From the NCBI GenBank assembly GCA_040382235.1, contig JBEIFV010000003.1, positions 1 through 64,000 of the forward strand: 64,000 nt of DNA. Direction: 5' to 3'. Positions within the stretch are counted from its first letter, which is position 1. The number at the start of each line of letters is the position of its first letter. The position numbers and the translations under genes are program-made. This stretch comes from JAEUOS01 sp040382235. Lineage in GTDB: Bacteria > Pseudomonadota > Gammaproteobacteria > Burkholderiales > JAEUOS01. This document shows positions 60,275-64,000 of the stretch, piece after piece. The notes under the pieces were generated by a model. That model ran no database searches. It saw only the letters and a list, made by a program, of their open reading frames with translations, and was not told the origin of the DNA.

Positions 60275-61534
60275 ATGGAGCCCCAAGTCATGCAGGCAGA
60301 GCAACATGCGCCGCGGCAGAACATCGATCAAAGCTCGGCGGCTGACGACCCCCGACTCACGCGCGACCTGACCCAGCCCGAACCGGTGCCCGCCGCGGGC
60401 ATCGCACGTGCGCTGGAGCTGATGCAAAGCGGCCGCCTGCATCGTTACGGCGAAACCGGCGGGCGCGGCTCCGAATCCGCCTTGCTCGAAGAGGAGTTCG
60501 CCGCCAGCGTGGGTACCAAGTATTGCGTGGCGATGAGTTCCTGCGGCGCCACCCTGTTCGCAGCCTTGAAGGCTTTAGGCGTCAAGCCCGGCGACCCGGT
60601 GTTGAGCAGCGCCTTTACCCTGGCGCCGGTGCCCGGAGCGATCGCGCATGCCAACGCCCGCGGGGTACTGGTCGAGATGACCGACGATTACACCATCGAT
60701 CTTGCCGACCTCGAACGCAAGGCAGCGGCCAGCGGCGCGCGCGTGCTGCTGCTGTCGCACATGCGCGGCCACGTATCGGACCTCTACGCCGTCGCCGCCT
60801 TGTGCCAACGCATCGGCGTTGCGCTGATCGAGGATTGCGCCCACACCATGGGTGCTCACTGGGACGGCCGGCCAACCGGCACTTTTGGTGCGATCGGCTG
60901 CTTCAGCGCCCAGACCTACAAGCACGTCAACAGCGGCGAAGGCGGCTTGCTGGTCACCGATGATGACGATATCGCAGCCCGGGTGATCCTGATGTCCGGC
61001 AGCTACATGCTGTACGGGCAGCATTTGCTGCGACCGTCAGATGCGATATTCGAACGCTGGCGCTACAGCACGCCCAATTTCAGCCTGCGCATGTCCACTT
61101 TGGCAGCCGCCCTGTTGCGGCCACAGCTGGCACTATTGCCGCAGCGCGCACAGCAGTGGAATGCCTTGTATGCGGCGCTTGAACAGGCACTCTCCGGCAT
61201 TCCGAATTTGCGCCTGCCGGCGCGGCCGCCGAAAGAACAATTCGTCGCCAGCTCGATCCAGTTTCAGCTGGATCTGGAAGCGAAGGCGGTGCAGGTGTTC
61301 CTCGCCGCCTGCAGCGCGCGCGGGTTGCACATCAAGTGGTTCGGGGTTGAAGAGCCGCTGGGCTTCACCAGCAATTTCGAACACTGGCGCTATCTCGAGC
61401 CCGCGGTTCTGCCGTATACGCGGACAATGCTGCGCGGATTGTGCGATGTGCGTATCCCTCTTTCGCTCACTACTAAAGAGTGTGCGGTGATTGGCGGCAT
61501 CGTGCGTCTTGCGATGGCCGCCGCCACGCAATGA
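60275..61534 (+). CDS. DegT/DnrJ/EryC1/StrS-family PLP enzyme in the hps operon
   Basis: Protein of 419 residues of the sugar aminotransferase-like fold-type I PLP family. The phosphate-binding turn is MSSCGATLFAALKALGVKPGDPVLSSAFTLAP, the Asp that holds the pyridine N is in ALIEDCAHTMGAHWDGRPTGTFG, and the Schiff-base Lys is in CFSAQTYKHVNSGEGG. The active-site set is complete, so it should be an aminotransferase or PLP dehydratase rather than a regulator. It follows hpsP by 2 bp. Nothing in the known dihydroxypropanesulfonate route needs it. TTG or a second ATG are alternative starts. Confidence 0.85.
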   Translation: MEPQVMQAEQHAPRQNIDQSSAADDPRLTRDLTQPEPVPAAGIARALELMQSGRLHRYGETGGRGSESALLEEEFAASVGTKYCVAMSSCGATLFAALKALGVKPGDPVLSSAFTLAPVPGAIAHANARGVLVEMTDDYTIDLADLERKAAASGARVLLLSHMRGHVSDLYAVAALCQRIGVALIEDCAHTMGAHWDGRPTGTFGAIGCFSAQTYKHVNSGEGGLLVTDDDDIAARVILMSGSYMLYGQHLLRPSDAIFERWRYSTPNFSLRMSTLAAALLRPQLALLPQRAQQWNALYAALEQALSGIPNLRLPARPPKEQFVASSIQFQLDLEAKAVQVFLAACSARGLHIKWFGVEEPLGFTSNFEHWRYLEPAVLPYTRTMLRGLCDVRIPLSLTTKECAVIGGIVRLAMAAATQ

Positions 61535-61624
61535 TGCGCCGACGGGCCTGGATATCCGGCAACGCGTAGCAGGCACGGCCCGGTCGGTAGCGGGCAAACG
61601 CCCGCGACCCATTAAGATGGCGAA

Positions 61625-62356
61625 ATGAACACTGCGGTTACAGCCACTCTCAAGGTCTCGGTCTGGCGCGGCAAGGCGCGCGGCGCCTTTACCACCTATG
61701 AGGTGCCGCGCGGCGAGTCGCAGACCGTGCTCGACGTGGTCACCTACATCCAGCGCAATCTCGACCCCAGCCTCGCCTATCGCTTCGCCTGCCGCGTCGG
61801 CATGTGCGGCTCGTGCGCGATGACCGTCAATGGCCGAGCGCGCTGGACCTGCCGCACCCACGTAGCCAAGGTGGCCGAAAACAACTGCCTGGAGATCGCG
61901 CCGCTGGCCAACCTGCCGGTGATCCGCGATCTCGCCACCGACATGCGCGAGTTTTTCGACAAGTGGGCGCGCGCCAAGGGGCAGTTCAAGGGCACGTTGA
62001 CGCGCCACGATGACTTCGCGGTGGTCGAACCGGAATCAAAGCAACGGCGCGCCGCCACTGCCGGCATCGAATGCATCGGCTGCGGCGTGTGCTACGCCTC
62101 CTGCGATGTGGTGGCGTGGCGCCCCGACTACCTGGGACCGGCGGCGCTCAATCGCGCCTGGACCCTGGTCAACGACGTGCGCGACAACGCACAAACCGCG
62201 CGTCTGCGCGCGGTGGCCGGCGACGCCGGTTGCCACGCCTGCCACACCCAGGGCTCGTGCAACGAGCGCTGCCCGAAGAGAATCGAGCCTACCGCCGGCA
62301 TTTCCGGCTTGAAGCGCCTGACCGCGCGCGCGGCGCTGCGCGGGGAACTCGATTGA
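61625..62356 (+). CDS. succinate dehydrogenase/fumarate reductase-like iron-sulfur subunit
   Basis: SdhB/FrdB homologue of 243 residues. The [2Fe-2S] motif is FACRVGMCGSCAMTVNG...WTC, the [4Fe-4S] motif CIGCGVCYASC, and the [3Fe-4S] region CHACHTQGSCNERCPKRI. Usual length. It carries electrons from a flavoprotein to quinone. No sdhA/frdA-like flavoprotein gene lies before it or after the anchors within the window, so this is not the housekeeping sdh operon. The stop overlaps the next gene. Confidence 0.88.
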   Translation: MNTAVTATLKVSVWRGKARGAFTTYEVPRGESQTVLDVVTYIQRNLDPSLAYRFACRVGMCGSCAMTVNGRARWTCRTHVAKVAENNCLEIAPLANLPVIRDLATDMREFFDKWARAKGQFKGTLTRHDDFAVVEPESKQRRAATAGIECIGCGVCYASCDVVAWRPDYLGPAALNRAWTLVNDVRDNAQTARLRAVAGDAGCHACHTQGSCNERCPKRIEPTAGISGLKRLTARAALRGELD

Positions 62357-62694
62357 ACGCTGCGGGCGAAGCCAAGCGCTGGTATTGGCAGCGCTTAAGC
62401 GCCATGGTGCTGGCACTGTGCGTGGTGGTGCATGTCGCCGGGATGATTTATGCGGTGCGCGGCGGCCTGTCGGCCGCCGAGATTCTCGGTCGCACGCGCG
62501 GCAACCTGGCGTTCGCAGCCTTCTACGTAACCTTCGTTCTGGCCTGCGTGGTGCATGTGCCGATCGGCCTGGCCAAAGTCTGTGAGGAATGGCTCTCCAT
62601 GAGCCGCTTTCTGGCGGTGACCACGTCCAAGCTCTTCACCATCATGATCCTGTTTCTCGGCTTGCGCGCGGTCTATGGCGTCTACACCGGCTAA
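62353..62694 (+). CDS. small membrane anchor of the Sdh/Frd-like complex (first)
   Basis: Membrane protein of 113 residues with three helices (LSAMVLALCVVVHVAGMIYAV, FAAFYVTFVLACVVHVPIGLAKV, LFTIMILFLGLRAVYGVY). His residues in CVVVHVAGM and VVHVPIG could bind heme b. The only usable start is a TTG overlapping the TGA of the Fe-S gene (TTGA), an arrangement pointing to translational coupling. Confidence 0.75.
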   Translation: MNAAGEAKRWYWQRLSAMVLALCVVVHVAGMIYAVRGGLSAAEILGRTRGNLAFAAFYVTFVLACVVHVPIGLAKVCEEWLSMSRFLAVTTSKLFTIMILFLGLRAVYGVYTG

Positions 62695-62739
62695 GGGCGC
62701 AGCCGTGACTACGATGGTCAACCGATCCCGACCCGCCCC

Positions 62740-63102
62740 ATGAAGCGGATGCGACGCATCGACCGCCGCGCACGTAACCACGCCTCGTATTGGGCGTTTG
62801 TGCTGCATCGAGTATCGGGCCTGCTGCTGGCGCTATTCTTGCCGGTACACTTCTGGGCGCTCGGGCAATCGCTGGAAGGCGCGGCCGCGCTGGACCAGTT
62901 CCTGCGCTGGGCCGATCAGCCGCTGTTCAAGTTCGCCGAGTGGGGCCTGGTGGTGCTGCTGTGCGCCCACCTGACCGGTGGTGTGCGCCTGTTGCTGATC
63001 GAATTCGGCCCCTGGTCGGGGCAGCGCAAAAACCTGATCGCCGGCGGCCTCGGGTTTGCGCTCGCCACCGGACTGGTGTTTGCACTGGCGCTGAAGTTGT
63101 AG
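62740..63102 (+). CDS. small membrane anchor of the Sdh/Frd-like complex (second, SdhC-like)
   Basis: Membrane protein of 120 residues with three helices. SYWAFVLHRVSGLLLALFLPVHFWALG has the HRxSG motif of SdhC-type cytochrome b subunits, and WGLVVLLCAHLTGGVRLLLIEFG has the second conserved His near the quinone site. It pairs with the preceding small anchor. Loosely spaced (45 bp) from it. Confidence 0.82.
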   Translation: MKRMRRIDRRARNHASYWAFVLHRVSGLLLALFLPVHFWALGQSLEGAAALDQFLRWADQPLFKFAEWGLVVLLCAHLTGGVRLLLIEFGPWSGQRKNLIAGGLGFALATGLVFALALKL

Positions 63103-63167
63103 GCATGGAAGCTCGGCAAATGCGCGCCAGCCCAGGTGCGACGCCGCCAACAAAACCAGGAGACCAC

Positions 63168-64000
63168 ATGAAGCACCGCCCGACCTTCGCAAGACGCCTG
63201 TTGTTGACCGGCATCGCTGCCACCATTCTTGCTGCCATCGGCAGCGTCAGCGGCAATGCCGCCGCCCAGGCCTGGCCGGCGCGCCCGGTAAAGCTTGTCG
63301 TGCCCTTTGCCGCCGGCGGCACCACCGACGTGGTGGGGCGCATCGTGGGCCAGAAGCTGGGCGAGCTGTGGGGCCAATCGGTGCTGGTGGAAAACCGCGG
63401 CGGTGCCGGCGGCAACGTCGGTGCGGACGCGGTTGCCAAGTCACCCAACGACGGCTATACGTTGCTGATGGCCTCCGGCAGCATTTTCACGGTCAACCCG
63501 CACATGTACAAGCGCATGCCCTTCGACGCGCAGAAGGATTTCGTGCCGATCACCAATGTGGCCACCGGGCCGATGCTGGTGGTGGTGCATCCGAGCGTGC
63601 CGGCTGCCGACATCAAGGCGCTGATCGCACTGGCCAAGGCAAAGCCCGGCAGCCTCAACTTCGGCTCGGCGGGGGTCGGCAGCCAGGTGCACATGGCGGC
63701 CGAAAACTTCGCCAGCGCCGCCGCCATCGACATCGTGCATGTGCCCTATAAGGGCGAGGCGCTCGGCTTCAACGATCTGGTGGCCGGGCAGATCCAGATG
63801 ATGGTCGGCAACATGGCGGCCGCCGTGCCGTTTGTCAATGCGGGCAAGCTAAAGGCGCTGGGCGTGACCAGTCGCGAACGCTCGAAGATGCTGCCCAACG
63901 TGCCCACAGTGGCCGAAAGCGGCCTGCCCGGTTTCGAGAATACCGGCTGGTTCGGCCTGATGGCGCCGGCCGGCACACCGCGCGAGGTGATCGAGAAAAT
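63168..64000 (+). CDS. Bug/TctC-family receptor protein (3' end cut by window)
   Basis: Fifth Bug protein. The first ~277 residues are present and the rest lies beyond the window. It has a Tat/Sec-like signal, MKHRPTFARRLLLTGIAATILAAI...NAAAQ, then VKLVVPFAAGGTTDVVGRIVGQKL, VENRGGAGGNVGADAVAK, DIVHVPYKGEALGFNDLVAGQIQMM and KALGVTSRERSKMLPNVPTVAESG. AGGAGA precedes the ATG. It lies 65 bp behind the anchor gene, so it may belong to the same transcript as the Sdh-like genes. Confidence 0.94.
   Translation, partial: MKHRPTFARRLLLTGIAATILAAIGSVSGNAAAQAWPARPVKLVVPFAAGGTTDVVGRIVGQKLGELWGQSVLVENRGGAGGNVGADAVAKSPNDGYTLLMASGSIFTVNPHMYKRMPFDAQKDFVPITNVATGPMLVVVHPSVPAADIKALIALAKAKPGSLNFGSAGVGSQVHMAAENFASAAAIDIVHVPYKGEALGFNDLVAGQIQMMVGNMAAAVPFVNAGKLKALGVTSRERSKMLPNVPTVAESGLPGFENTGWFGLMAPAGTPREVIEK

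Noticed and set aside
61625..63102. The housekeeping succinate dehydrogenase operon
   Set aside because: No flavoprotein, no citrate synthase neighbourhood, and the anchor set and order differ from the usual sdhCDAB.

Overview
The window is GC-rich bacterial chromosome with dense, short-spaced genes. The nudB–aspS–DUF502–FmdB block next to ssb–MFS–uvrA, together with five periplasmic Bug/TctC-type substrate-binding proteins, points to a betaproteobacterium of the order Burkholderiales. The assignment rests on gene content and order, not on a marker phylogeny. No rRNA, tRNA, CRISPR array or complete insertion sequence was seen.

Layout. (1) 1–14.3 kb: accessory catabolism. It holds a cytochrome P450, a lone ABC substrate-binding protein, an AtzE-like amidase, a double-hotdog thioesterase with a Bug protein, a beta-class GST, a cupin, a second Bug protein, a five-gene membrane/LytS–LytR operon and a FAD oxidoreductase. 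(2) 14.4–25.1 kb: an orphan sensor protein, then the housekeeping block nudB, a DUF1330 protein, aspS, DUF502, fmdB, ssb, an MFS gene and uvrA. Two copies of a diverged 111-nt repeat lie in the two intergenic regions here, upstream of the DUF1330 gene and between the MFS gene and uvrA. (3) 25.3–28.9 kb: a Tat-exported molybdopterin oxidoreductase and its Fe-S subunit, preceded by a short Cys-containing upstream ORF. (4) 29–36.4 kb: accessory DNA with hicAB, an MFS gene, a zinc alcohol dehydrogenase, an RHH antitoxin beside a truncated parE, an Oxidored_molyb protein with a decayed duplicate, an aspartic protease and a Fic protein. (5) 36.5–42.1 kb: soeCBA, a cytoplasmic quinone-linked sulfite dehydrogenase, with a divergent LysR gene. 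(6) 42.2–44.9 kb: a double cupin, an exported protein, a GST and a gene-free stretch. (7) 44.9–61.5 kb: an organosulfur locus, described below. (8) 61.6–64 kb: an SdhB-like Fe-S subunit with two small membrane anchors but no flavoprotein, and a Bug gene cut by the window edge.

How the genes may work together. The hpsN–hpsO–hpsP-like triad (HisD-family, SDR and Zn-ADH enzymes) can interconvert the enantiomers of 2,3-dihydroxypropane-1-sulfonate and oxidise it to (R)-sulfolactate. The slcC/comC-like pair can convert (S)- to (R)-sulfolactate. SuyAB-like subunits cleave (R)-sulfolactate to pyruvate and sulfite, and SoeABC oxidises sulfite to sulfate with electrons going to quinone. A GntR regulator, a SulP transporter and Bug proteins would supply control and transport. 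Two choline-sulfatase-like enzymes, plus remnants of a third sulfatase and of a second Ldh-type dehydrogenase, sit between the sulfolactate genes. A DegT-type aminotransferase homologue ends the hps operon. These last elements do not belong to the textbook pathway and are the most interesting part of the window. Pathway roles are inferred from families and context; substrates are not proven.
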